DNA of 64,000 bases. Origin: Pseudogemmobacter faecipullorum. Its GTDB lineage: Bacteria; Pseudomonadota; Alphaproteobacteria; Rhodobacterales; Rhodobacteraceae. Shown piece after piece: positions 17,146-26,325 of this stretch. Below the pieces are notes generated by a model that ran no database searches, was not told the DNA's origin, and saw only the letters and a list, made by a program, of their open reading frames with translations. The position numbers and the translations under genes are program-made. Position 1 is the first letter of the stretch; every line of letters begins with the position of its first letter. The stretch is taken from the NCBI RefSeq assembly GCF_020539525.1, contig NZ_JACDXX010000005.1, forward strand, positions 62,001 to 126,000. The letters run 5' to 3'.

Positions 17146-17633
17146 CCCTCACTCGCTCCGTCAACACTGGTTTCAGCGGATTTATCGCCGCCCGAGCCAC
17201 CCACAAATTTCATAAACAGCGAGATCAGCGAGACCGAGCCCTGGGTATCCTCAATCTCATCGCCGGGGCCGAGATTTTCCAGCATCCCACCGGGGCGGAT
17301 CTCGACATAGCTGCCGCCAAGCAGCCCGTCCTGCGAGATCAGGATGGCGGAATCCACCGGCAGTTCGATGCCCTCGCGCATCTGGATCGTGGCATCGGCG
17401 AAGAAGGTCTGCGGGTTCAGCTTCAGCTCGGTGATCGTGCCGACCTTCAGCCCGGCAAGGCGAACCTCGGATCCGGCCCGGATGCCGTCAACCGCGCGGA
17501 ACGAAGCGCTGAGCGGATAGGTTTTCTCGCCGCCAAGCCCGAGACCCGCGCCGCTGGCAGCGTAGACGGCAAATCCCGCCGCCACGACCAGAACCACTGC
17601 CCCGGTCAGCACTTCTGCTCCGAAACGGCTCAT
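17142..17633 (-). CDS. mlaD: Outer-membrane lipid asymmetry transport protein MlaD
   Basis: A 163-residue MCE-domain protein: one N-terminal TM helix ([20 protein letters not shown]), then the MCE fold with [21 protein letters not shown] (about 45-65) and [13 protein letters not shown] (about 105). MlaD hexamers bind phospholipid in retrograde transport between the membranes. The partner genes mlaE and mlaF are not adjacent here. ATGA overlaps with both neighbours show tight coupling. Confidence 0.9.
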   Translation of the reverse strand: MSRFGAEVLTGAVVLVVAAGFAVYAASGAGLGLGGEKTYPLSASFRAVDGIRAGSEVRLAGLKVGTITELKLNPQTFFADATIQMREGIELPVDSAILISQDGLLGGSYVEIRPGGMLENLGPGDEIEDTQGSVSLISLFMKFVGGSGGDKSAETSVDGASEG

Positions 17634-18007
17634 TCAGGCTGCCAGGCTTCGTAATCCTGACGCACCACCGGTGCAGCGCGGCGGATCGAGCCGGGCGGCA
17701 CATAGGCCATATCCGAGCCCGAGAGATTCTCGTGATGCGGCTTCTCCCAGGATTTGCGGATCAGCGGCTTTTCGGTCGGCGGCTCATCCCACATGCGGTG
17801 CAGCCAGCCATGCCAGTCCGGCGGCACCCGGCTGGCTTCCATATCGCCATTGAAAATGACCCAGCGCTTTTCGCCATTGCGCGACTGGTAATAGCGGTTG
17901 CCCTGATCATCCTCGCCGATTTTCACCCCTTTGCGCCAGGTGAAATAGCGGGTGTTCAGCGTCTCGCTGTTCCACCAGGTCAGAAAGCTGAGCAGGAACT
18001 TTTTCAT
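17630..18007 (-). CDS. NADH:ubiquinone oxidoreductase accessory subunit NDUFA12-like
   Basis: A 125-residue homologue of the complex I accessory subunit B17.2 (NDUFA12), found in mitochondria and alphaproteobacteria. Visible: [55 protein letters not shown]. The start is ATG 18007 with GGAGA upstream; the frame is open for 64 residues more with a non-family translation. First gene of the NDUFA12-mlaD-DUF2155 operon, far from other nuo genes. Confidence 0.92.
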   Translation of the reverse strand: MKKFLLSFLTWWNSETLNTRYFTWRKGVKIGEDDQGNRYYQSRNGEKRWVIFNGDMEASRVPPDWHGWLHRMWDEPPTEKPLIRKSWEKPHHENLSGSDMAYVPPGSIRRAAPVVRQDYEAWQPE

Positions 18008-18269
18008 CCGCAGGTCTCCGGAGGGCCTTTTCTTCCCCCCGATATGACCGAGGCAGCGACAAAGGTCCAGCACCAAGAGGCGCAGAATTGCCCCGCTGCC
18101 CGCTCCCTGGGCGAGAAACAGCGCCCTGTGGGCGGAGATTGCCGCGAACAGGCCGGACGCGCGCGCGCCCGCGCGTGCCCGCTGTGGCTGCCCTGCCACG
18201 CCACCCTTGCGCCCGGCCCTGCCCGCCCCCTAAAACCGGGGGGCAGCAATGCAGAAGGACAGGCAGGAT

Positions 18270-18578
18270 ATGCGCACCAGGTTTTCTCTCTCCGTTTCCC
18301 TCGCGCTCGCTGTGCTGATGGCGGCGCCCCTGCTCTCTGGCCCCGCTGCCGCCGCCGGTGGCGATTATGAGGTGATGGGGGTCGCGGCCGATGACATGCT
18401 GAAAATGCGCTCAGGGCCTGGCACCGGCTACCGGGTGCTGGTCGGCCTGCCCAATGGCACCGAGGTCCGGGTGCTGAACTGCGAACAATCGGGCGGCACG
18501 CGCTGGTGCAAAGTGTCGCTGAAACTGGCGCGCGGGCTGCGGGGCTGGGTCTCATTCGGCTATCTGCGCAAGCTGTAA
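18270..18578 (+). CDS. SH3-domain (SH3b) secreted protein
   Basis: A 102-residue exported protein: signal peptide MRTRFSLSVSLALAVLMAAP with cleavage after AAAA, then a single bacterial SH3 domain with ADDMLKMRSGPGTGYRVL and WCKVSL...LRGWVSFGYLRKL. Such domains bind peptidoglycan or peptides in the periplasm. ATG 18270 is preferred over 18249 because it starts directly at the signal peptide and has AAGGA upstream. Divergent from the NDUFA12 operon. Confidence 0.85.
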   Translation: MRTRFSLSVSLALAVLMAAPLLSGPAAAAGGDYEVMGVAADDMLKMRSGPGTGYRVLVGLPNGTEVRVLNCEQSGGTRWCKVSLKLARGLRGWVSFGYLRKL

Positions 18579-18606
18579 GCTGCCGGAAACCCCTCGCGAT
18601 AGCAGC

Positions 18607-19341
18607 CTAGCGGAAAATCCGCGCAATCTCTTCCTGATCCAGCAGCTTCCACTGCCCGGGGGCCAGATCTTCGGGCAGGCAAAGCTCGCCCATGCTTTCG
18701 CGGTGCAAAGCCTCGACATGGTTACCTGCGGCGGCGAACATGCGCCGCACCTGGTGATAGCGCCCCTCGGTGACGCTGAGCCTCGCCTCGGTCGGCGACA
18801 GCACCTCCAGCCTGGCCGGGGCAAGCGCTTTGGTCTCGCCCTCCAGCATCAGCTGGCCCGAGCCGAACAGCGCCGCCTCTTTGCCGCTCAGCGGCCGGGC
18901 GAGGCTGGCGCGATAGGTTTTGCGCACATGGCGTTTCGGGCTGATCACCCGGTGCAGCAGCTCGCCGTCATCGGTCATCAGCAACAGACCCGAAGTCGCT
19001 TTATCAAGCCTGCCAATGGTCGAGATCTGCGGATCGCGGCGCTGCCAGCGCAAAGGCAGCACATCATAGACCAGCGCGCCCTCTTCCTTATGCGAACAGG
19101 TCATGCCCAGCGGCTTGTTCAGCATCACCACCAGCCCCGGCACCGGATCAAGCGGCGCGCCGTCAATCTCCAGCCGTCCCGGCAGATCGGGCGTCACCGC
19201 GAGGCGCTGCGACAGATCGGTCAGATCGGCACCATCGAGCAGAATGCCCCCCGCCTGCGCCATACGCGCCATTTCCTTGCGCGAGCCATAGCCCATCGAG
19301 GACAAAAGCCTGTCAACGCGGGAGGTCGGGATTTTCGCCAT
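18607..19341 (-). CDS. RsuA-family 16S/23S rRNA pseudouridine synthase
   Basis: A 244-residue enzyme: N-terminal S4 RNA-binding region (SRVDRLLSSMGYGSRKEMAR), then the pseudouridine synthase core with catalytic Asp in GRLDKATSGLLLMTDDG (about 103), VRKTYRASL, and EGRYHQVRRMFAAAGNHV. It is closest to the RsuA type that modifies 16S U516; RluE-type 23S activity cannot be excluded. ATG 19341 has AAAGGAG nine bases upstream. Confidence 0.88.
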   Translation of the reverse strand: MAKIPTSRVDRLLSSMGYGSRKEMARMAQAGGILLDGADLTDLSQRLAVTPDLPGRLEIDGAPLDPVPGLVVMLNKPLGMTCSHKEEGALVYDVLPLRWQRRDPQISTIGRLDKATSGLLLMTDDGELLHRVISPKRHVRKTYRASLARPLSGKEAALFGSGQLMLEGETKALAPARLEVLSPTEARLSVTEGRYHQVRRMFAAAGNHVEALHRESMGELCLPEDLAPGQWKLLDQEEIARIFR

Positions 19342-19514
19342 GGCTGAGGCTCCTTTGCTTGCGGGGTCCGGGGCGCGCAAAGCCTGCACCAGGGGGGCGG
19401 CAGGCCATTTTGCCCTCCCCTAAGCCATCCTGGCCCGCCATGCCAGCAAAGGCAGGCGAAAGTCGCCGCTCAGCGTCGAGCGGCGCCGAGCAGCGCAGTC
19501 CCGGCGGCCCCGGA

Positions 19515-20402
19515 TCAGCGCATCAGCCCTGCCAGCGAATAGCCCATATCCGCCGAAACTTTGATATATTCGTCGATGGATTCATCGGTGCGGACCGCGA
19601 CGATATCGGGATCATCGGCTTCGGCAAATTTCTGGCGCGCCTTATCGCGGTCGACATTGGCGGGGATGGTATAGAAGCCGAGGGTATAATGCTGGCCGGT
19701 GACAATCGGGCTGAGCGTGACGCCTTTGCTCGCGGCCAGCCGGTTGGCCTCAAAAGCGTCGATTTTCATTTTCGTGCCGAAAATCACCAGGCAGCGTTTC
19801 AGCCGGCTGTAATCGAGCCGGGCCAGATCGCTGTTGCGCGCCAGCAGCGGGATCAGCCCGGGCAGCGCCTCCAGTCTTGGCTTCAGCGCTTTATAGCTGG
19901 GGAAGAAATCGGCATTGGGGTGATGCGGATAGATCTGGGTCTGCGGCGAGAAGGCATAGACGCTACAGGCGGTGCCAGGCACCAGATGGCTGGTCCTTGC
20001 GCCAATATTCAGCGCCCCGGTCCCGGCCTTGGAACAGCCGATGAAATCAACCGCTTTATAGCCATTTTTCCTCACCAGCGCGCTGATCATCGCCGCAATC
20101 CCGTCGCAGGGCACACAGAAATAGGTATTGCTGATATCGACGAGGAACAGCACATCGGCGTCAAACGGATATTTCTGCAGCGTATGCGCCATGGTGGCCG
20201 ACAACATCACCACGAGGCGCCGCCTGCCGCTGCGGCGCAGAGTATAGGCAAAACCCGCCTGCAGCAGCTCTGCCTCTGGCATCTGTCCCTGGCAATAGGC
20301 ATTGACCGCTGTCGGCCAGGCCTTTCGCAGTTCAGCGATCGGTTGCGAGCCTGTCTCGCCATCTGGCGCGCGGCGGCTAAAAAATTTTATAAAATTCATC
20401 AT
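19515..20402 (-). CDS. Orphan protein with alpha/beta-hydrolase-like features
   Basis: A 295-residue soluble protein with no family I recognise. It has a possible nucleophile elbow GCSKAGTG (about 125), preceded by a strand KAVDFI. A beta strand plus CLVIFGTKMKIDAFEAN (about 210) could supply the acidic residue, and GQHYTLGFY a histidine (about 245). No signal peptide. An earlier block LVVMLSATMAHTLQKYPFDA resembles a central beta sheet. Its 5' side is AT-rich (runs of A/T at 20385-20500), unlike its neighbours, suggesting horizontal acquisition. Two adjacent ATGs (20402, 20399) could start it; the ribosome site is weak. A capsule or surface-polysaccharide accessory role is possible but unsupported. 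Confidence 0.75.
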   Translation of the reverse strand: MMNFIKFFSRRAPDGETGSQPIAELRKAWPTAVNAYCQGQMPEAELLQAGFAYTLRRSGRRRLVVMLSATMAHTLQKYPFDADVLFLVDISNTYFCVPCDGIAAMISALVRKNGYKAVDFIGCSKAGTGALNIGARTSHLVPGTACSVYAFSPQTQIYPHHPNADFFPSYKALKPRLEALPGLIPLLARNSDLARLDYSRLKRCLVIFGTKMKIDAFEANRLAASKGVTLSPIVTGQHYTLGFYTIPANVDRDKARQKFAEADDPDIVAVRTDESIDEYIKVSADMGYSLAGLMR

Positions 20403-20595
20403 CCAAAATCCATGTTCAGATCTGTGGATCGTGCTTTAAAAAACCTGTCCTGCCCTGAGCGGCAGAAAATAAAAAATCACCAGTTACAAATCTGTGGCGC
20501 CGGGGCGCCGTATTCCCGATCAGTGCAGCCCCGAGCCAGACCCCTGCCCAGCCCTTGCCCCCGGCCCCGAGCCGGTCCTGGGCAGCCGCTGCGCC

Positions 20596-21177
20596 TCAGG
20601 CACAGTCTTCGGTGCTGATCAGCTCGCTCTCCCAGTAGAGAAAATCCATCCAGGTCCGCTGCAGCTCGCCACGCACCGCCGGCAGGCGCCGGGCCGCGGC
20701 ATCGAGCTGGCGCGGCGTTGGCTCGAAAGGCTGGCGCAGCAGCCGCATACCGGCCTCGGCAGGGGTCTTATTGCCCTTGCGGTGATTGTCCGGGCCACAG
20801 GCGGTGACGATATTCTCCCAGCGCGAGCCGCCCGAACGACTTTTCGGGATCACATGATCAAAGGTCAGCTCTTTTGCGGCAAAACGCCGGCCGCAATACT
20901 GGCAGGTAAATTCATCGCGCAGGAACAGATGATAGCGGGTGAAAGCCACTTTGCGACGCTTGCGGTAGTTTTTCAGCGCCACCACCGCCGGCACCTCATA
21001 TTCGCGCGTGGCCGAGCGCACCATCACCCCCTCATAGGTTTTCACCTGCACCACCCGCTCCTGATGCACGGCCACGAAAGCATCCTCCCAGGACCAGACC
21101 GAGAGCGGGGCCCAGCTCAGGGGCTGCATATCCGCATTCAGAACCAGGGTCCGTAAACCCGATAATGCACCGCTCAT
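20596..21177 (-). CDS. HNH endonuclease
   Basis: A 193-residue protein of the widespread chromosomal HNH family. The zinc/HNH site is FTCQYCGRRF (about 88-97) followed by LTFDHVIPKSRSGGSRWENIVTAC, giving the DH...N...H triad. The N-terminal half (RTLVLNADMQPLSWAPLSVW) is the family's usual lead-in. Natural role unknown; likely DNA processing or repair rather than restriction. ATG 21177 has AAAGGAGG nine bases upstream. A terminator hairpin and a strong promoter lie upstream on the same strand (21260-21549), so expression may pass through an attenuator-like leader. Confidence 0.88.
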   Translation of the reverse strand: MSGALSGLRTLVLNADMQPLSWAPLSVWSWEDAFVAVHQERVVQVKTYEGVMVRSATREYEVPAVVALKNYRKRRKVAFTRYHLFLRDEFTCQYCGRRFAAKELTFDHVIPKSRSGGSRWENIVTACGPDNHRKGNKTPAEAGMRLLRQPFEPTPRQLDAAARRLPAVRGELQRTWMDFLYWESELISTEDCA

Positions 21178-21259
21178 CGGCGGGCCTCCTTTCCACAAAC
21201 CAGCCCGGATCGCGGCACGCCCGGCCCGCGCGCCACCCAACCCGGTCTTACAAAGCAAT

Positions 21260-21286
21260 AAAAAAGGCGCGTGAGGCACACGCGCC
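21260..21286 (-). terminator. Rho-independent terminator upstream of the HNH gene
   Basis: On the minus strand GGCGCGTG - TGCCT - CACGCGCC is followed by TTTTTT. The stem is 8 bp and perfect (21266-21273 with 21279-21286). It ends about 80 bases before the HNH start, so it terminates a transcript begun further upstream on the minus strand, where no gene is annotated. Confidence 0.8.
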
Positions 21287-21515
21287 GGAGGTCGGATCCC
21301 GATCGGGACAGAGCAGGACTGACAGGCCGGAGCGGCCAGAGCAGATGGATCCGGTGGTTCAGCCCCTGGCGCGCCAGAGGAAGCTGCGCGCAGAACTGCA
21401 CGCCAGGGATCACGCCGGAGGGTCTGCCATTTACTTCCATCGGGCTCCTGCCTTCTGTCAGCCTGGACGCGCTCGGATCGGCTTTCTGGCCGGGGTCTTC
21501 GACCTGGCCTGCAAC
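21260..21515 (-). ncRNA. Candidate small RNA or attenuator leader of the HNH gene
   Basis: Between the promoter at 21522-21549 and the terminator at 21260-21286 lies a transcript of about 255 nt. An ORF with a CAGGAG ribosome site begins MEVNGRPSGVIPGV (ATG 21440), but it runs through the terminator to overlap the HNH start and is almost free of acidic residues, so it does not look like a protein. The segment did not match 6S RNA, SRP RNA, RNase P RNA or tmRNA by eye. It is either a free small RNA or a leader that controls HNH transcription. The rest of the 573-base gap (21550-21750) shows no further feature apart from the likely transglycosylase promoter. Confidence 0.45.
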
Positions 21516-21521
21516 GCGCCG

Positions 21522-21549
21522 ACTATATCCAGGCAAATCTCTCACGCAA
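21522..21549 (-). promoter_or_regulatory. Strong sigma70-like promoter
   Basis: Minus strand TTGCGT (21549-21544), 16-base spacer, TATAGT (21527-21522). The -10 is near-consensus in a very GC-rich region. It reads toward the terminator at 21260 and the HNH gene. Confidence 0.55.
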
Positions 21550-21750
21550 GCCCCAGGCTAAGGCGCCGCCCCTTGCGGCGGCAGAGTGTTTCTGCCCGGG
21601 CAGTCTGGCGGATTTCGCTGACAGGGATATGACAGAGCCTGGCCCGGGCCATGCGCGAAGCTGTGCCTGCGCCCTGAGCCAGCCGCAGGCCGGACTTGCC
21701 TGCAGCCGCGCTGGCTTTTATGCAAAGTTATTCTCAGCCAAGGTTATATT

Positions 21751-22218
21751 ATGCCCCTGTCCCGCCGCGCTCTGCTGACTTTTCTGCCCCTCGCCCCGCT
21801 GATGCTGAGTGCCTGCGGCAGGCCGAGCGATACGGCCGCCTCTCACGGGCTGAATGGCGGCGAGACGCCGGAAATGCGCGCCCTGATCCGCCGCTATGCG
21901 GCGCAGCATCAGATCCCCGAAAGCCTGCTGCACCGGGTGATCCAGCGCGAGAGCAGATATAATCCCGGCGCGCGCAATGGCCCCTATTACGGGCTGATGC
22001 AGATCCATCCGCAGACGGCCAGAACCATGGGCTATAAGGGCCCGCCCGAGGGGCTGCTCGATGCCGAGACCAATCTGCACTATGCCGGCAAATATCTGCG
22101 CGGCGCCTGGATGGTCTCGGATGGCAGCCAGGACCGGGCGGTGAAATGGTATGCCAATGGCTATTATTACGAGGCCAAACGCCGGGGCCTTTTGCGCGAG
22201 ACCGGGCTGAAATCCTGA
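21751..22218 (+). CDS. Lytic transglycosylase (SLT domain lipoprotein)
   Basis: A 155-residue protein. The lipobox LMLSAC (Cys about 21) predicts a lipoprotein. The SLT fold follows: catalytic Glu in LLHRVIQRESRYNPGARNG (about 66), then YYGLMQIHPQTARTMGY and NLHYAGKYLRGAW. It cleaves peptidoglycan glycan strands to 1,6-anhydromuropeptides, anchored in the outer membrane. Short, single-domain form. The stop is followed by a hairpin terminator at 22264. Confidence 0.9.
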   Translation: MPLSRRALLTFLPLAPLMLSACGRPSDTAASHGLNGGETPEMRALIRRYAAQHQIPESLLHRVIQRESRYNPGARNGPYYGLMQIHPQTARTMGYKGPPEGLLDAETNLHYAGKYLRGAWMVSDGSQDRAVKWYANGYYYEAKRRGLLRETGLKS

Positions 22219-22263
22219 GGCGGCGCCTCTCTCGGGCCGGGGATGCCTCCGGCGGGGATAGTT

Positions 22264-22303
22264 AAACAGGCGGCGCGAATCTTCCCCGCCCCGCCTGTTT
22301 CAT
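22264..22303 (+). terminator. Bidirectional-looking terminator between the transglycosylase and pgm
   Basis: AAACAGGCGG (22264-22273) pairs perfectly with CCGCCTGTTT (22291-22300), followed by CATTTG. The opposite strand reads into TTTAAC. It lies between two convergent genes and can serve both. The rest of the gap to 22407 holds a short direct repeat (CCAGTCGGGGGC twice, about 22340-22370). Confidence 0.6.
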
Positions 22304-22407
22304 TTGTCTGAAAATATCCCGGGGGAGACTGCCCGGCCCGGCCAGTCGGGGGCGGGACCAGTCGGGGGCCAGGCAGCCGGGGGCAGCGCCCGCGGCCCGG
22401 GCGCGGA

Positions 22408-24367
<1,960 letters not shown>

Positions 24368-24811
24368 ATGCATCTGACCATTCGCACCAGCCTGGCCATG
24401 CGCACGCTGATGTTCTGCGCCGCCAATCCCGGTCGGATCGTGCGCCGCGCCGAGATTGCCGAGGCCTGCGGTGCTTCGGAAAACCATCTGGCCCAGGTGA
24501 TTTACCTGCTGGCGCAGCATGGCTTTTTGCACACCATCCGCGGCCGCGCCGGCGGGTTGACCCTGGCCCGCGCGCCAGAAACCATCTCGGTCGGCGAGGT
24601 CTTTCGCCAGTTCGAGAAAGTCCTGCCGTTCTCGGACTGCATCGGGCATGAAAATCCCAAATGCCCGCTGGCCGGGGCCTGCCGGCTGACCTGTGTACTG
24701 TCCAGCGCACTGGAGCAGTTCTATGAGACCCTGGATCGCAGCATGATCTCTGATCTGGTCGGCGGCAATCTGGCGCTGGAAGAGCGTCTGCAGCTGCCGA
24801 TCGCCTGCTGA
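24368..24811 (+). CDS. Rrf2-family Fe-S transcription regulator, NsrR-like
   Basis: A 147-residue regulator. The winged helix covers about 1-70 (MHLTIRTSLAMRTLMFCAAN, then ACGASENHLAQVIYLLAQHG and IRGRAGGLTLAR). Three cysteines in DCIGHENPKCPLAGACRL (about 92-107) fit the C-N5-8-C-N5-C ligand pattern of NsrR, which senses nitric oxide through a labile Fe-S cluster. AAGGAG lies close before ATG. No nitrosative-stress gene sits beside it, so its targets are elsewhere. IscR and RirA relatives are less likely by cysteine spacing. Confidence 0.87.
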   Translation: MHLTIRTSLAMRTLMFCAANPGRIVRRAEIAEACGASENHLAQVIYLLAQHGFLHTIRGRAGGLTLARAPETISVGEVFRQFEKVLPFSDCIGHENPKCPLAGACRLTCVLSSALEQFYETLDRSMISDLVGGNLALEERLQLPIAC

Positions 24812-24854
24812 CAGCTCAATCCGGCCGGTTCCGGCCCCGCTGCTGCCGTCGCAT

Positions 24855-25229
24855 TCAGCCAGGCCGCCGCACCACACCAAACTGACTTATTTTAGCTTCA
24901 AATTCATAATTTCTACCGCCACCTGAGGATTTCACCTCACGGCAGATCTGATCAAACCGGCGCCGCAGGGCTTTTTTCTCTTCGCCCTTGCAATCATTCC
25001 AGGGCCTGCCCTGCAGCGCCATCACCAGCACATAAAACCCGATGAAATGCGGCCTGCTGCCCGCGAGCAGCAGGCGCCGGTAGCCCTCCTCGGCACCGAT
25101 GGCCCGCAAAGCCCCGGCACTGGTTATCCCGGCCCGCAAAAAACCCGCCTCGCTCGCCGGACCAAGATTGCGGATCGAGGAGACCGGCGCGTCATCGGTC
25201 TCGGGGAGGCTATCAGGGGCGGCAGACAT
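24855..25229 (-). CDS. TfoX/Sxy C-terminal domain protein
   Basis: A 124-residue protein whose middle (SIRNLGPASEAGFLRAGITS, GALRAIGAEEGYRRLLLAG) is the helix-hairpin-helix-like TfoX C-terminal domain. The N-terminal TfoX domain is missing, a common stand-alone form. In enterobacteria and Vibrio, TfoX activates competence; the role of the isolated C-terminal domain is unknown. The end (EKKALRRRFDQICREV then KISQFGVVRRPG) is basic. Confidence 0.82.
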   Translation of the reverse strand: MSAAPDSLPETDDAPVSSIRNLGPASEAGFLRAGITSAGALRAIGAEEGYRRLLLAGSRPHFIGFYVLVMALQGRPWNDCKGEEKKALRRRFDQICREVKSSGGGRNYEFEAKISQFGVVRRPG

Positions 25230-25585
25230 CCTGTTGTCCTCGGGGCTGGGGTCTGGGACATGGTGACGGACCCCGTACGCAAGGCCCGGGCGGAATTGAT
25301 CGGCGCAGCCTCAGGGTCAGCGGGTCCGGCGGCCGGGCGATGCATTCAGAATATAGCGCAACCGGGCCGGGCTGCGACAGCTTTTTGCGGCAGGAAGGCC
25401 CGGTCAGGCCGCGCGCCGCAGCGGGCCAGTGCCAGTGCCAGTGAGCCGCGTCATGTGCTTTGTCAAACCAAAAAGGCCAGCCCTGCGGCTGACCCTGTTC
25501 TTTCAGCGCCCGGGCGCAGTTTACAAGGGACCGGCGATCAGGCCGGGGCCTTTTGCTGCGCATGCCCGATGCGGCAGACCAGCCC
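25230..25585. other. Intergenic region between tfoX-like gene and Q-rich gene
   Basis: 356 bases without a supported gene. It holds a terminator hairpin (25470-25494) and a three-copy GCCAGT tandem repeat near 25427-25444. A TTGACA just past the terminator T-tract on the minus strand could be a -35 for the tfoX-like gene, but no good -10 follows. Confidence 0.55.
25470..25494 (-). terminator. Terminator of the Q-rich small gene
   Basis: Minus strand GGTCAGCC - GCAG - GGCTGGCC (one G-T pair) followed by TTTTT. It lies about 90 bases past the stop of the small gene ending at 25586. Confidence 0.6.
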
Positions 25586-25726
25586 TCAGATTGAGGCCCA
25601 GTCGTTATAGATTGGCCTCGGGGTGCTGCCGCCCTGCTGCTGTTGCTGCGGGGTGCTGCCCTGTTGCACAGGCTGTTGTTGCGGCGTGGTGCTGCCGCCC
25701 TGTTGCTGTGCTTGCCGGCTCGTCAT
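25586..25726 (-). CDS. Small Gln-rich protein (46 residues)
   Basis: ATG 25726 is preceded by GGAG eight bases away and followed by a 46-residue frame starting MTSRQAQQQGGSTTPQQQP. It is built of repeated Q-runs and GST-P units and ends IYNDWASI. The DNA is a loose tandem repeat of CAACAG-type units. A terminator lies downstream on the same strand. The frame extends further upstream (to 25990) but that part has no family look. Low-complexity composition makes chance possible; the ribosome site and terminator argue for a real gene. No function can be given. It neighbours the copper genes. Confidence 0.5.
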   Translation of the reverse strand: MTSRQAQQQGGSTTPQQQPVQQGSTPQQQQQGGSTPRPIYNDWASI

Positions 25727-25955
25727 TTTTCTGCTCCAACGAGTTAAATCCAACTCCGCCTCATCTGCTCCTTCCTTATGGCAAGAACAAGGAGGGGGAC
25801 CGTCACCTCTGTGGCATGATTGATCACATGTGCGACAATAGTCACAGTCCGGCAGGCCAAAGCCACGGAAAACCCCGCGCCCGGGATTTTCTCTGTGTTT
25901 TCGGGGCCAGAACTGGCGCAGCGCCTGATCCAGGCTCAGCCTCGGGAAGTCAGGC

Positions 25956-26153
25956 TCAGCCCTGGGGAAGCTCTGTGGCGACAAAACCAATCGCCGCGAG
26001 CGCCGCGATCACCTCCTGCGCCGAAGGCCCTTCGGCCAGCACTTCGCGCCGCTCCAGCGACACCTCAACCCGGCTGCTCAGCGGCAGCAGTGTCTTCTCG
26101 ATGCTGGCCCTGCAATGGCCGCAGGACATATCAGGAACCGAATAAACCGGCAT
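25956..26153 (-). CDS. copZ: Heavy-metal-associated domain copper chaperone
   Basis: A 65-residue single HMA domain with the Cu(I)-binding motif DMSCGHCRASIEKTLL (CxxC at residues 11-14). It delivers cytosolic copper to the CopA ATPase or buffers it. GGAGAG lies six bases before ATG. Divergent from copA, with its own MerR-type promoter (26181-26211). Confidence 0.92.
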   Translation of the reverse strand: MPVYSVPDMSCGHCRASIEKTLLPLSSRVEVSLERREVLAEGPSAQEVIAALAAIGFVATELPQG

Positions 26154-26180
26154 GGCTCTCTCCGCCTTTAAACTTCCGCC

Positions 26181-26211
26181 GGTATAGCCGACCGCCGTGC
26201 GGAAAGGTCAA
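26181..26211 (-). promoter_or_regulatory. CueR-type promoter of copZ
   Basis: Minus strand TTGACC (26211-26206), a 19-base spacer, TATACC (26186-26181). The over-long 19-base spacer is the hallmark of MerR-family promoters. The dyad in the spacer (ACCTTTCCGCA...) is imperfect compared with the copA side. Confidence 0.7.
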
Positions 26212-26273
26212 GCGCCGAAACCACAGCGCAGCCCTGCTATGTGCCGGGCACAGGGCCAGGGCTGAAACAGGTC

Positions 26274-26304
26274 TTGACCTTCCAGTGACTGGAAGCCCCA
26301 TATG
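26274..26304 (+). promoter_or_regulatory. CueR-type promoter and operator of copA
   Basis: TTGACC (26274-26279), 19-base spacer, CATATG (26299-26304). The spacer carries a perfect 8-bp inverted repeat CTTCCAGT-G-ACTGGAAG (26279-26295), the classic CueR operator layout. The -10 overlaps the ATG at 26302, so the true copA start must be downstream. Confidence 0.85.
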
Positions 26305-26325
26305 GGATGGCGAAAGGATATCGCC

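Noticed and set aside
21174-21440. 88-residue frame with ribosome site whose stop overlaps the HNH start
   Set aside because: It reads through a strong terminator and its composition (almost no acidic residues) is not protein-like.
21260-21515. Possible 6S RNA, SRP RNA, RNase P RNA or tmRNA in the HNH upstream region
   Set aside because: Their hallmark sequences (SRP GGAAGCAGCC tetraloop region, RNase P GAGGAAAGTC, tmRNA tag frame, 6S central bubble) could not be found by eye.
25727-25990. Cys-rich N-terminal extension of the Gln-rich small gene
   Set aside because: The extension has no ribosome site and no family look; the SD-preceded ATG at 25726 is the better start.
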